Positions 36,025 through 45,161 are shown, counted from the first letter of the stretch. The stretch is DNA of 64,000 bases from CBDCRK01 sp965220955 (GCA_965220955.1 CBDCRK010000032.1:310001-374000); one strand, 5' to 3'. Notes: generated by a model from the sequence alone, not told the origin. A program made the numbers and translations.

Positions 36025-37386
36025 ATGGTGCTCCGATCCATACAAATCAGGCAGGCGAAAAAAACAACAGGATGGTGGATTCTTGTGCTTAGTTCTGTGC
36101 TGTGGTGGAATGTTTCCCCCAGTGTTGCCAGTGAGGATGGGGTAGAGGGCCGGACCTGGAGGCAGGTAAGCGAGCTATCGGAGGAAGAGCTAAGCTTAAT
36201 TGATCTAACAACTGAAACCCCTCGCGACTCCACCCTCTCCTACCTTCCGGCCGAGCCTTATCCTTTCTCTCCCCCCTATACCGCCGAGGAAATGGGCTTT
36301 CTTGCCAGTGAGTTTTCCCATATGCCTCGTTGGGATTGCGTATTTATTGAAGCCACTGGGTCGATTGTTCCTAGCGGGAATCTAACGGTAGGTAAGTACA
36401 TCGGTTCTGTTCTCTACCCCCCTCAGGCCGGGTTTTTGGGTCATATTAGGACCAAGCCCGGAGACATGTATACCCGTGCTCTCTTCCAGGCCATTGCCCC
36501 CCCTGAATCGTATGGTGAGCAGTTCCTTATGAATCTCTACCGTACGGATCAACAGTTTAGCACCAAAACCGACTTCTTTGTTTACTCGCCATCGTTGCGC
36601 CGGATCCGCCGCCAGCCGCAACCGCGCCGCCAGGACAAGTACCCCGGCTTTGCCGGGACTTTTGATGATTTTACTAACCGAGATCCCTGGGAGTTTAGTT
36701 GGCGGCTTTTGGGTACTGATGTCCTTTCTGAGACCGTGCGCTTTCCCAAGACTCGCACCTCTATTATTATGACCTCCTCCGATGGCTCCCTGCACACAAG
36801 GTCCTCTAAAGAGGTAAAGCTTATGGGTGAAGATTATCCCCACTACACCCCGGAGGGAGGAGTGAAGTGCTATGTGGTGGAGGCGAGATCGCGGGAAAAG
36901 TGGATTCCCCAGTACTATGTGCCCAAGATCATCTACTGGCTTGACCACCATACGTTCTTTCCTCTGCGTATTGAGCAGTACGATTCCAGCGGCAATATTA
37001 TCTACATTGAGAATAGAACCGCCCAGCTGGTCAACCCTAAGTTAGGCAAAGGAGGATATACTCCTAGCCTCTTTGTTATGTGGGATATCCCCACCGACCT
37101 CCTGACCTTTGATGTTCACGATGCCTATCAGCTCCGGCAGTGGTCGGACAAGGATCGGAATGTGTTTTTTAATCCGGACTTTATGCGGCGACTCTGGTTT
37201 GTGGCCCCGCTTAAAAGCCAGGCCGAGGTTTCCACTCCAGAACAGTTCTTTTTGCGGCCTCATCTATATCAAGAAAAATTTCCACAGGAGCGGCAGGTGC
37301 AACTCCCCTCCCGGGTGGCAGACCGCGTCCGTGCCCAGGAAGCAGCCGGGCAGCTTGTGTTTACAGAGAGCCGTAATGGCGGCTAA
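36025..37386 (+). CDS. DUF1329 envelope protein, subfamily A, copy 2
   Basis: 453 residues from ATG 36025 (aaaggag upstream). Hydrophobic signal segment (WWILVLSSVLWWNVSPSVAS), then VSELSEEELSLIDLTTETPR, YTAEEMGFLASEFSHMPRWD and LRRIRRQPQPRRQDKYPG, matching the 27803 gene block by block. The end QLPSRVADRVRAQEAAGQLV also matches its counterpart. Envelope location and a role with the MFS/LLM neighbours are inferred. Confidence 0.82.
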   Translation: MVLRSIQIRQAKKTTGWWILVLSSVLWWNVSPSVASEDGVEGRTWRQVSELSEEELSLIDLTTETPRDSTLSYLPAEPYPFSPPYTAEEMGFLASEFSHMPRWDCVFIEATGSIVPSGNLTVGKYIGSVLYPPQAGFLGHIRTKPGDMYTRALFQAIAPPESYGEQFLMNLYRTDQQFSTKTDFFVYSPSLRRIRRQPQPRRQDKYPGFAGTFDDFTNRDPWEFSWRLLGTDVLSETVRFPKTRTSIIMTSSDGSLHTRSSKEVKLMGEDYPHYTPEGGVKCYVVEARSREKWIPQYYVPKIIYWLDHHTFFPLRIEQYDSSGNIIYIENRTAQLVNPKLGKGGYTPSLFVMWDIPTDLLTFDVHDAYQLRQWSDKDRNVFFNPDFMRRLWFVAPLKSQAEVSTPEQFFLRPHLYQEKFPQERQVQLPSRVADRVRAQEAAGQLVFTESRNGG

Positions 37387-37541
37387 GGGCTGATTGCAAA
37401 CTTTCGGGATAAACTACTTAAAAAGCCGTTTTCCTGTGGTTGTGTGGCCGCTTGTGTTCCTGGCCACCATTTTGTGGCTGATACCAAGTTGCTTTCTGTA
37501 AAGTAACGTAATGGGTCTAGTTAGAGCCCTGCGCAATCCCC

Positions 37542-37805
37542 ATGCAGGTCATTATTGGCAAAATTCTCACCCGTCTCCCCCAAGGCATCAACCTTGGTGT
37601 GGTTATGGACTAGTCGGTGTATGTGCGGGTAGCAATTCGCAGTCTCATTGAGGAGGGCATCCTTGGGGCGGTTATGGCAGCCCTTATGATCCTGCTCTTT
37701 CTTGGCAGTTTTCGTTCCACAGCCGTTGTGCTGAGTTCCCTACCTCTCGCTGTCCTGGCGGCGTTTATTGGCCTCTTTTTTACCGGTGATTCCCGGGGAC
37801 TGTAG
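37542..37805 (+). pseudogene. RND efflux transporter fragment with in-frame TAG
   Basis: The frame reads LTRLPQGINLGVVMD, TAG (37611-37613), then SVYVRVAIRSLIEEGILGAV and ILLFLGSFRSTAVVL, PLAVLAAFIGLFFTG. In AcrB-type transporters this is the end of the first porter domain and the second membrane helix; the stop replaces the strongly conserved Gln of the F-D-Q-S motif. Only about 8% of the protein remains. Confidence 0.8.
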
Positions 37806-37828
37806 AAGAGAGCGCTATTGGCCGAGGC

Positions 37829-38152
37829 TTGGACCTGGGGGACCAACAAGTATACAGAGGTTTTATTGGCTGGACTCTTTCCCCCTCTTCGATAGGGGAG
37901 ATTCAAGCAGCCAGGGCTCGTCTCGATCAGGCAAAAATTCGGGCTGAGAGGGTCCGTGAAATTGTCAAGGCAGAAGTCATTAGAGCCCACGAGGAAGTCT
38001 TCACGACTCAAGAACAAGTGGAAGCAGCCCACCGCGGAGTGCAAGCCGCCGAAGCTTCACTAGAAGTTGAGCCGGGTCCGTATTCTTCGTACACAACAGG
38101 CCCAAGCACTGCTACGCATAACTTCTCTGAAGCACGGCTTCGGGTTCTCTGA
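37829..38152 (+). pseudogene. TolC-like outer-membrane efflux protein fragment
   Basis: Contains one long helix pattern typical of TolC (EIQAARARLDQAKIRAERV, VKAEVIRAHEEVFTTQEQVE, AHRGVQAAEASLEV) followed by unrelated sequence. No start or signal peptide. Together with the RND fragment it marks a deleted efflux operon. Confidence 0.6.
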
Positions 38153-38251
38153 GTGACCGGAGAAGTTCTCCTTGCCAAAGAGGGGTCAGGAGAGATAAAA
38201 GAGAGCGTAATATAGCTGGGGCTAACTACGAGGAATAAGGAGGGAAGCTAG

Positions 38252-39154
38252 ATGGCACAGAGTTTACCTACCATAGCTTTCGGACGTACCGGTTTAGAAG
38301 TGACACGGCTAGGCTACGGCGCCATGGAAGTTCGTGGTTCCCGTATTTGGGGGGGGCGGTCCGTAACCGAAGAGCAGGCGCAAACAATCCTCAACACAGT
38401 GGTGGACGCAGGGATCAACTTTATTGATACCGCCAACGACTACGGCCGCAGTGAAGAGTTTATTGGCAAATATCTCTCGCACTGTCGTTCCCAGTATTAC
38501 CTAGCCACAAAGTGCGGCTGTCATGTCACACGCCGTAACGGACACACCGATGACACACCGCATATCTGGACAAAGGAAAACCTCTTCCGCGGCTTGCACG
38601 AGAGCCTGCAGCGTATGAAAACCAACTATGTGGATGTGATGCAACTCCACAACCCAACAGTACAGCAGTGCGAACAAGGCCAAGTGGTAGAAGCATTGCA
38701 GGAGATGCGCGCACAGGGCAAGGTGCGCTGGATCGGGATCTCTACAACCCTTCCATACCTTTCCACTTATCTACAATGGGGAGTGTTCGATGTGTACCAG
38801 ATTCCTTATTCAGCTCTCGAACGGGCGCATGAAGACTGGATTACCAAAGCCGCGGAGGCAGGGATTGGCACTGTCATCCGTGGGGGAGTGGCGCGTGGGG
38901 AACCAGGCATAGGCTTAGGAGGAGCTGGCCGCTGGCAGATGTTTGCCGAGGCTAGGTTGAATGAATTGCAAGAAGTGGGCGAAAGTCGTACGGCGTTCTT
39001 ACTCCGCTTTACCCTCACGCATCCACATGCCCACACTATTATTGTTGGTACGCTACACCCCGAACATCTGCAGGAAGACGTGCAGGCAGTGCTGCGGGGG
39101 CCCTTGCCGTCCGATGTCTATGCGGAAGCAAAACGTCGTCTAGATAACCTTTGA
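38252..39154 (+). CDS. Aldo/keto reductase
   Basis: 300 residues. AKR motifs: FGRTGLEVTRLGYGAM at the N-terminus, NFIDTANDYGRSEEFIG (catalytic Asp and Tyr), YLATKCGC (catalytic Lys) and VMQLHNP (catalytic His). The C-terminal nucleotide-binding segment is HAHTIIVGTLHPEHLQED. NADPH-dependent reduction of a carbonyl is expected; the substrate is unknown. RBS ggaggga precedes ATG 38252. Confidence 0.9.
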   Translation: MAQSLPTIAFGRTGLEVTRLGYGAMEVRGSRIWGGRSVTEEQAQTILNTVVDAGINFIDTANDYGRSEEFIGKYLSHCRSQYYLATKCGCHVTRRNGHTDDTPHIWTKENLFRGLHESLQRMKTNYVDVMQLHNPTVQQCEQGQVVEALQEMRAQGKVRWIGISTTLPYLSTYLQWGVFDVYQIPYSALERAHEDWITKAAEAGIGTVIRGGVARGEPGIGLGGAGRWQMFAEARLNELQEVGESRTAFLLRFTLTHPHAHTIIVGTLHPEHLQEDVQAVLRGPLPSDVYAEAKRRLDNL

Positions 39155-39227
39155 TAGGCTTAGCCTGAACGGTTTTGTAGGGTTAGAAGTTACTAAGGAT
39201 TGCTGAAAAGAAAGGAGGGACAGTGAA

Positions 39228-40277
39228 ATGGTAATGTCTATTAAGATGAACGACATGGTGATACTGTTCCGCAAGGAGCTTGAGCTGTGCGGGGTCAAAG
39301 AAGGCGAAAAGGTGGCAGTGCTCTCTGAGATGGGACAGTCTGAGGACTATACTGCGGCGTCTATGGTCGCAGCTCGCGATCTTGGGGCCCAAGTGTTTAA
39401 CGTTAACCTACTGCCAACCACCGGTCTTAGCGCAGAGGAAAAGACCGGCAACGTGGGAAGGAACGCCCTGGCGGGCAATCTTCCGGCAATGGAGGCGCTT
39501 AAGAGCGCAGATCTGGTGGTAGACTTGATGCTTTTGCTCTTCTCCAAGGAGCAGCTGGAAATCCAGGCAGCGGAAACCAGGATCCTGCTGGTTGTTGAGC
39601 CGTTTGAGGTCTTGGCACGCCTCTTCCCCACGCAGGAACTACGAGAACGAGTGGAGGCTGGAGAAGCCCGGTTGGCAAAGGCAAACCACCTACGATTTAC
39701 CAACCCGACCGGTACCGATGTGGCGTACGACCTTGGGCAGTATTCGGTGTTAACTGAATACGGATTCACCGACACTCCGGGAAGATGGGACCATTGGCCG
39801 GGTGGCTTTCTTGCGACCCAGAGTAACGACGCTGGGGTGAACGGAAGAGTGGTAATGGATCGGGGTGATATTTTGTTTCCATTCAAGAGGTATGTCCAGG
39901 AACCAATCGAGTTTACCATTCGAGAGGGGCAGATTGTTGAGGTCAAGGGCGGCTTTGATGCTATGCTTGTGCGTGACTACATGGCCAGCTTTCGCGATCC
40001 CAGGGCCTATGCGGTATCGCACATTGGCTGGGGGCTCAACCACCTGGCACGCTGGGATTACCTTGCGGCTGGCATGCCGACCATTGGTATGGATGGGCGA
40101 GCCTTCTATGGCAATGTGCTTTTTTCGACCGGACCAAACACGGAGCTTGGCGGGACCAATGACACGGCGTGTCACCTGGATCTGCCAATGAAGGGCTGTA
40201 CGCTCTATCTGGATGACGAGCTGATTGTCAAAGACGGAGACATTATGCCCAAGGACATGCGGGCGTCGGGGATCTAG
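39228..40277 (+). CDS. NicX / M29 aminopeptidase-like enzyme
   Basis: 349 residues. The fold is that of the M29 aminopeptidase T superfamily, which also includes 2,5-dihydroxypyridine 5,6-dioxygenase (NicX). Typical features are GEKVAVLSEMGQSEDY (substrate-binding N-domain), RFTNPTGTDVAYDLGQY, the FTIREGQIVEVKGG strand pair and HIGWGLNHLARWD with metal-binding His near the C-terminus. Either ring cleavage or peptidase activity is possible. Neighbouring VOC and LLM genes favour an aromatic or heterocyclic substrate, which is inference. Confidence 0.72.
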   Translation: MVMSIKMNDMVILFRKELELCGVKEGEKVAVLSEMGQSEDYTAASMVAARDLGAQVFNVNLLPTTGLSAEEKTGNVGRNALAGNLPAMEALKSADLVVDLMLLLFSKEQLEIQAAETRILLVVEPFEVLARLFPTQELRERVEAGEARLAKANHLRFTNPTGTDVAYDLGQYSVLTEYGFTDTPGRWDHWPGGFLATQSNDAGVNGRVVMDRGDILFPFKRYVQEPIEFTIREGQIVEVKGGFDAMLVRDYMASFRDPRAYAVSHIGWGLNHLARWDYLAAGMPTIGMDGRAFYGNVLFSTGPNTELGGTNDTACHLDLPMKGCTLYLDDELIVKDGDIMPKDMRASGI

Positions 40278-40320
40278 AATCGGCTTTTGTCACTGCTAAC
40301 AGTAAGAAAGAGGAGGGCGT

Positions 40321-40791
40321 ATGGTGCCAGATTGTCCTGTCCAATTTGACGGTATTGATCATGTGGTTATCCGGGTGACCGATCGAGACCGAACCCTGCA
40401 TTTTTACACCCAGATTCTGGGGATGACGATCGAGAGAGTCATCGAAGATATGAATATGTATCAGGTGCGTTGTGGTCGAAACCTGATTGATATTTGTGTG
40501 CTGTCCCCGGGAAAGAAGCTAGCGGAGAAGGAGGAAAGAGGGCTAGATCATTTTTGTTTGAATATACGCGGGGACCTGGACGCCATTATCAGCTACTTAA
40601 AGGAACACAATGTTGAAATAGTCTTTGGTCCGGTGGAATTGTACGGAGCCACGGGATATGGGACATCTATTTATATTCTTGACCCGGACCGTCATACTAT
40701 TGAGCTAAAGACCAACTACTCCCAGTATCCAACAAGAACCACAGTCAAAGAGGCTATGGCCGGATCGACCCGATCAGCAGCTAAGGCGTAA
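40321..40791 (+). CDS. VOC-family (glyoxalase/bleomycin resistance/dioxygenase) protein
   Basis: 156 residues with the two beta-alpha-beta-beta-beta modules: GIDHVVIRVTDRDRTLHFYT (first metal His) and LDHFCLNIRGDLDAI (second His), ending YILDPDRHTIELK (the conserved Glu). A divalent-metal enzyme such as a lyase or extradiol dioxygenase-like protein is expected. It follows the NicX-like gene by 43 bases and is probably co-transcribed. Confidence 0.85.
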   Translation: MVPDCPVQFDGIDHVVIRVTDRDRTLHFYTQILGMTIERVIEDMNMYQVRCGRNLIDICVLSPGKKLAEKEERGLDHFCLNIRGDLDAIISYLKEHNVEIVFGPVELYGATGYGTSIYILDPDRHTIELKTNYSQYPTRTTVKEAMAGSTRSAAKA

Positions 40792-40862
40792 CCTCCTCTA
40801 GCCTGTTCCCGGGAGTTCCGGAGTGTTCTGCTCAGGTGCGGGTCCGCAGGGAGATGAGCGTG

Positions 40863-41324
40863 ATGCGTGTTGGTCTTGGGTTCCTTACGTCTATCTTTTT
40901 TGCTTGGTCAACGGCTGTCTATGCCCAAATGACCTTCGACGGTTGCTTAGACATCCGGGGTAGGCCGGTAGCCTCGATTCCTAATAACAATCTTAATGAT
41001 GTGGCTGTAGCCATGTTGTCCCCGAATGATGAACCTTTGATTCTTTATAACCCCTATACCCTTTCTTGGTTACAACCGCAGACCCAACAATTTTTCTACT
41101 ATCATGAGTGCGCTCACCACGCGCTTGGGCATGTTTTTATTAGTATTCCGACTAGAAGAGAACAAGAAGCGGATTGTTGGGCAATGAGAACTCTTTATGA
41201 AAGGGTTTTCGACGATGAGGATGTTACTATTGTGCAAAATGACCTTGCTCGCATTGGCAAGGGCGATTGGACACACTTGCCTGGCCCGAGGCGGGCTATT
41301 AACCTTAGAGAATGCCTTTATTAA
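40863..41324 (+). CDS. Secreted putative zinc metallopeptidase-like protein
   Basis: 153 residues from ATG 40863, chosen for GGGAG at good spacing and because the protein then begins with a signal peptide (GLGFLTSIFFAWSTAVYA, cleavage before QMTFD). A single metal-site motif FYYHECAHHALGH contains HExxH, and 15 residues on REQEADCWAM offers a Glu as third ligand, as in gluzincins. Family not recognised; a small periplasmic protease or M48-like relict is suggested. Confidence 0.55.
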   Translation: MRVGLGFLTSIFFAWSTAVYAQMTFDGCLDIRGRPVASIPNNNLNDVAVAMLSPNDEPLILYNPYTLSWLQPQTQQFFYYHECAHHALGHVFISIPTRREQEADCWAMRTLYERVFDDEDVTIVQNDLARIGKGDWTHLPGPRRAINLRECLY

Positions 41325-41342
41325 ACACAAGGAGGAGGCAAT

Positions 41343-42551
41343 ATGGATATTCAGGGATTCTGTGATACAAAGTTTCAAGCCGTTCGGCAAGAGTTCGAGC
41401 GCAATTTTCGTGAACGCGGCGAGGTTGGCGCTTCGGTCTGTGTCACCGTACAAGGCCAACCCGTTGTCAATCTCTGGGGAGGCACAGCTAATGCCAATGC
41501 TAACACCCCTTGGAAAGAAGACTCAGTCAGTCTAGTTTTCTCCTGCACCAAGGGAGCAACCGCGCTTTGCGCTCACATTCTTGCTTCCCGTGGTTTGCTA
41601 GACCTGGATGCGCCCGTATCCCAGTATTGGCCCAAGTTTGCTCAGGCTGGCAAAGAAAATGTCACGGTCAAAATGCTCCTTAACCACCAGGCGGGCCTGC
41701 CGGCACTCCGCAAGCCTTTACCCGAGGGAGCCTTCTACAATTGGGACTTAATGATTTCTGCCCTTGAGGAAGAAGCTCCGTTTTGGGAGCCCGGAACCCG
41801 CAACGGCTATCATGCTTTAACCTTTGGCTGGCTGGTTGGAGAGATAGTGCGACGGGTGTCGGGAAAATCTTTGGGGACCTTTTTCCGGGAAGAGATAGCC
41901 GGGCCGCTCGATCTGGATTTCTGGATTGGCCTGCCGGAACAGATGGAGCCTCGGGTTGCTCCTATGATTCCCGCAGAGCCGACTCCTAACAGTCCTTTCT
42001 TTGCCGCCATGGCTGATCCGCACTCTCTACAGGCCCTGTGTTTGCAAAATACTGGTGGCTACATGGCGGCCAGTCCGGATTTTGACTCGCGCGCTGCTCA
42101 TGCGGCTGAGATTGGTGGGGCGGGGGGGATCACCAATGCTCGTGGACTTGCCGGCATGTATGCGCCACTGGCCTGCGGAGGGAAACGTAACGGGGTTGAA
42201 CTGGTAAGCCAAGAAGCCCTGGCCCGTATGTCCGCCGTGTCCTCTGCAACCGGTATGGACGCCACGCTTCTTATGTCTAGCCGGTTTGCGTTAGGGTTTA
42301 TGAAGTCTATGGACAACCGCCGGCAGCTGCCTGGCCTATCGAGCAGTGTCCTCATATCCGAGGATGCTTTCGGCCATGCGGGAGCGGGAGGTTCCCTTGG
42401 GTTTGCCGACCCCAAGGCCGAGATGTCGTTTGGTTACTCCATGAACAAGATGGGCGAGGGTACCGGTCTTAACGAGCGAGGACAAAGCCTAGTGGATGCT
42501 ACCTACCTTTCTCTGGGGTACAAATCGAACGCAACGGGCGCATGGGCGTAA
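41343..42551 (+). CDS. Serine hydrolase, class C beta-lactamase/family VIII esterase
   Basis: 402 residues. The catalytic SxxK motif is SCTKGATAL (near residue 68), the YxN-equivalent Tyr is in NGYHALTFGWLVGE (near 158), and the third motif is GHAGAGGSLGF (near 340). There is no signal peptide, so this is a cytoplasmic esterase (EstB-like) rather than an exported antibiotic-resistance lactamase. RBS aaggaggcaat. The substrate is probably an ester or amide from the surrounding pathway. Confidence 0.88.
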   Translation: MDIQGFCDTKFQAVRQEFERNFRERGEVGASVCVTVQGQPVVNLWGGTANANANTPWKEDSVSLVFSCTKGATALCAHILASRGLLDLDAPVSQYWPKFAQAGKENVTVKMLLNHQAGLPALRKPLPEGAFYNWDLMISALEEEAPFWEPGTRNGYHALTFGWLVGEIVRRVSGKSLGTFFREEIAGPLDLDFWIGLPEQMEPRVAPMIPAEPTPNSPFFAAMADPHSLQALCLQNTGGYMAASPDFDSRAAHAAEIGGAGGITNARGLAGMYAPLACGGKRNGVELVSQEALARMSAVSSATGMDATLLMSSRFALGFMKSMDNRRQLPGLSSSVLISEDAFGHAGAGGSLGFADPKAEMSFGYSMNKMGEGTGLNERGQSLVDATYLSLGYKSNATGAWA

Positions 42552-42609
42552 TGTTCTAAGGCTACAAGGAGAGAAAGTGTAATACCAAGATAGTCTTGGA
42601 GCCATAGAT

Positions 42610-42648
42610 AGGGGCGCCCGGCTGGTCGCCCGGCTGGTCGCCCTTATC
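42610..42648. repeat. GC-rich intergenic palindromic repeat
   Basis: aggggcgcccggctggtcgcccggctggtcgccctt contains two direct copies of cgcccggctggt within a GGGGCG...CGCCC palindrome; this is a REP-like element. Confidence 0.6.
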
Positions 42649-42703
42649 CTCTCTTACGATTTCCTCTACCTGCAAAGTTTATTGACCCTTTGGAGGTTGT
42701 TTC

Positions 42704-43339
42704 ATGGAGGCTGGATTTAAAGCCATCGACGCAGACGGTCACGTTATTGAGCCAAACGGCATGTGGTATGAGTATATTGAGGTGCCGTTTAAGAGCTAGG
42801 CTCCCCGCAGCATAGGGGCTTTTACTCTGCTGCTTAACGATAAGATTGCCCCTAAACGGGAGAGCACCAATCGAGTGGTGCCGGAGATGGGAAATGAAAC
42901 CAAACAGCTCTTTCTGAGAAAGTATAAGGACGCTGTAGAGGCTGGTTTCACCCCCGAGTCTCAGCTTAAGGCTATGGAGCTAGAAGACATCGACCAGGCC
43001 GTCCTCTTTCCTACACAGGGGCTCTTTGCTGTAGCCCAGGACGATTTGGATCCCAAGTTTGCCACCGCTATATCCCGAGCCTATAACAACTGGCTAAAGA
43101 AAAAGTCCAGCGAGTATTTTATGCGTCAGTGCTATATTGGTTGCGAGGCTGGTGAGGAGATGCTGCCCCAGGTGGTGCAGAGAATAGGAGACGAGCGTAT
43201 TGTCTTTGCCTCGGACTATCCTCATCCGGATGCCAAATTTCCTGACACCGTTAGGCTCACCCTGGCCTTGGATGATCTCTCGGATGACTCTAAACGTAAA
43301 ATCATGCGGGACAACGCCAAGAAGCTGTACAATTTGTAG
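42704..43339 (+). pseudogene. Amidohydrolase 2-family hydrolase, with internal deletion and TAG
   Basis: Starts MEAGFKAIDADGHVIEP behind TTTGGAGG. At 42797-42799 TAG interrupts PFKS-stop-APRS, where the intact relative at 26625 reads RFRDRAPRV. The frame then continues but jumps from SRAYNNWL directly to KKKSSEYFMRQCYIGCE, so the roughly 150-200 residue middle of the TIM barrel is missing. The end is typical: RIVFASDYPHPDAKFPDTV. Two independent lesions make it a pseudogene. Confidence 0.8.
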
Positions 43340-43370
43340 GGGCAAGGAAAACAAAACAAGGATATGACTT

Positions 43371-43397
43371 TGTAGGGGCGAATACTTTGCCCCTACA
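43371..43397. repeat. Palindromic repeat / possible bidirectional terminator
   Basis: tgtaggggc / gcccctaca with a 9-base loop between convergent genes. The half-site ttgtaggggc also occurs at 43334-43343. The motif is of the REP type found between genes in many bacteria and may end transcription from both sides. Confidence 0.6.
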
Positions 43398-43427
43398 CTC
43401 AAGCAGGCTAATTAGCAACCGACACTC

Positions 43428-44972
43428 CTACCTTTTGCCCTCCCAGCATAGCCGTTCTTCTTCTCGTGGTTTCTCTACCGCCTGACATTCTGCGTTGAGC
43501 AACATGGTACAGCGCTTCGAGGCGTCGAACTTGGGCCAGGGGAGCTCGGTCGTGCTCGGGTCTCCACTGCGGGCAAATGCAATCCAAGCATCCATCATGC
43601 GCTCGGCCAGGCGTTTGGCCTCTGGTCTCTGGCCCGCGAATTCTACTATGCCTGGCTCACCCTGCGTCCCAAAGGTGAACGGGAGGTCAATAGCGTGGCA
43701 AGCCCCAAGGAGGCCGTCCCGAAGTGGCGATTGCCAGTCAAGGCGATAGGAGTAAACCTGGCTTTGATGGGCTGCCTGGGCTTCGGCGAAGCGATCGGCC
43801 GGGATGCGGAACATATAGTCGGTATCCACGGCAACATAGAGGTCGTGGTTGCTTGTGCCCTCACCCCGAGCGGCGCGAGCTTTGCGGTATGTGTCTCGCG
43901 CTTGCACCCCTGTAGCAATGTCTTCGGGTGAGGTGAGACGCCCGGCAAAAGCTATAGCCAGGGCATCATCGGACAGCTCTATCCCTCCCACCATAGCGGT
44001 TATGAGTTTAGACTCCTCGGCGGTTGTTCCGATCAGGAGCGAAACCTCAGCAGCCTGGCCACGCCTGACCGCTTCTAAAGGTAGCATGGTCAGAAAGTGT
44101 CCGTCATTCACGGGCTGGAAGGGCATCTGCGACGATTGCCCCTGGCCCATAGCACTGAGCATCTCAGCCTCTAGTTTTCTCTGAGCTTCAAGCACAGTTG
44201 CTACAGGAAGGGATCGCAATGCCTGGATGTCATTCAGGTTAACCCCGGTGAACTCGGCAAAGCGTTCTGCCGTTGCACTGACTGTTTCCAAGGACAACGC
44301 ATTATGACCCGCTCCGCTCTGTGGGATCGCACGCTGAAACAGCCCTTTGGCCAAGGGCGACGCTAACAGGCCACCCACGCTCATGCCGCCTGCCGACTCT
44401 CCAAATATAGTGATGTTATGCGGGTCGCCGCCAAAGTTGGCAATTTCATCCTGGACCCACTTGAGAGCCTGTACCTGGTCCAGCATGCCAAAGTTTGTGC
44501 GTACATCGCCCGCCACCCCTTCTGGCAGGCATAGGAAGCCCAGTACTCCCAGACGATAGTTAATCGTAACTACCACCACATCTCCTTTTTCCGTCAGGTG
44601 GGTACCGTCATACAATGGTGGGGAACCTGAACCCATGGTGAAAGCTCCTCCATGAATCCATACCAGCACAGGGCGCCGAGCGTTGTCGAGCGCCGGAGTC
44701 CATATGTTGAGGTAGAGACAGTCCTCGTTCTGGGGCTCATCGGGAATTAAGTCAGGGAGAAGGGTGTTGAGCGCCTCATTCTTGACCTGTAGGGATGTGG
44801 CCGCATACTGGGTTGCGTTATGCACCCCGTCCCACTTCTGTGGGGATACAGGAGGGGTAAACCGGCGCTCGCCCACCGGTGGCGCGGCATAAGGAACACC
44901 CTTAAAGGCGAGAGAGCGGCCCTGGTCGATCCCCTGCAATTGTCCATAGCTAGTTGTGGCAGTGACCGCCAT
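43428..44972 (-). CDS. Carboxylesterase, type B (alpha/beta hydrolase)
   Basis: 514 residues from ATG 44972, behind aaaggaggtat. Type-B esterase landmarks: GQLQGIDQGRSLAFKGVPYA (N-terminus), NEDCLYLNIWTP, RRPVLVWIHGGAFTMGSGSP (oxyanion hole GG), NITIFGESAGGMSV (nucleophile Ser) and DLPFTFG with the catalytic His in GACHAIDLPF. Cleaves carboxylic esters. It is the last minus-strand gene after the pterin-like operon but separated by 190 bases, so probably independent. Confidence 0.9.
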   Translation of the reverse strand: MAVTATTSYGQLQGIDQGRSLAFKGVPYAAPPVGERRFTPPVSPQKWDGVHNATQYAATSLQVKNEALNTLLPDLIPDEPQNEDCLYLNIWTPALDNARRPVLVWIHGGAFTMGSGSPPLYDGTHLTEKGDVVVVTINYRLGVLGFLCLPEGVAGDVRTNFGMLDQVQALKWVQDEIANFGGDPHNITIFGESAGGMSVGGLLASPLAKGLFQRAIPQSGAGHNALSLETVSATAERFAEFTGVNLNDIQALRSLPVATVLEAQRKLEAEMLSAMGQGQSSQMPFQPVNDGHFLTMLPLEAVRRGQAAEVSLLIGTTAEESKLITAMVGGIELSDDALAIAFAGRLTSPEDIATGVQARDTYRKARAARGEGTSNHDLYVAVDTDYMFRIPADRFAEAQAAHQSQVYSYRLDWQSPLRDGLLGACHAIDLPFTFGTQGEPGIVEFAGQRPEAKRLAERMMDAWIAFARSGDPSTTELPWPKFDASKRCTMLLNAECQAVEKPREEERLCWEGKR

Positions 44973-45075
44973 ATATACCTCCTTTTTCAATTTTTGAGTT
45001 TCTTAAGGCCTTATGTCCAGACCATACGTAGGGGTCGAAGTCAATGGGTATGAGGTACTTGGGCAGCTAATCTTC

Positions 45076-45114
45076 ATAACTGGGCGCGTTGCCCATAACT
45101 GGGCGCGTTGCCCA
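45076..45114. repeat. Tandem 19-base repeat
   Basis: Two copies of ataactgggcgcgttgccc in tandem. Each contains the small palindrome gggcgcgttgccc, so transcripts may form hairpins here between the esterase and methyltransferase genes. Confidence 0.7.
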
Positions 45115-45161
45115 TAGATCCTGGTGAGCAGGGTGATACCGGCCAGGCAAAGACAACCTTC

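Noticed and set aside
41343..42551. Antibiotic-resistance beta-lactamase
   Set aside because: No signal peptide, and the third motif is HAG rather than KTG; this fits an esterase of the same fold.
45076..45114. Transposon end or attachment site
   Set aside because: Only a two-copy 19-base tandem repeat; no matching copy elsewhere and no integrase.
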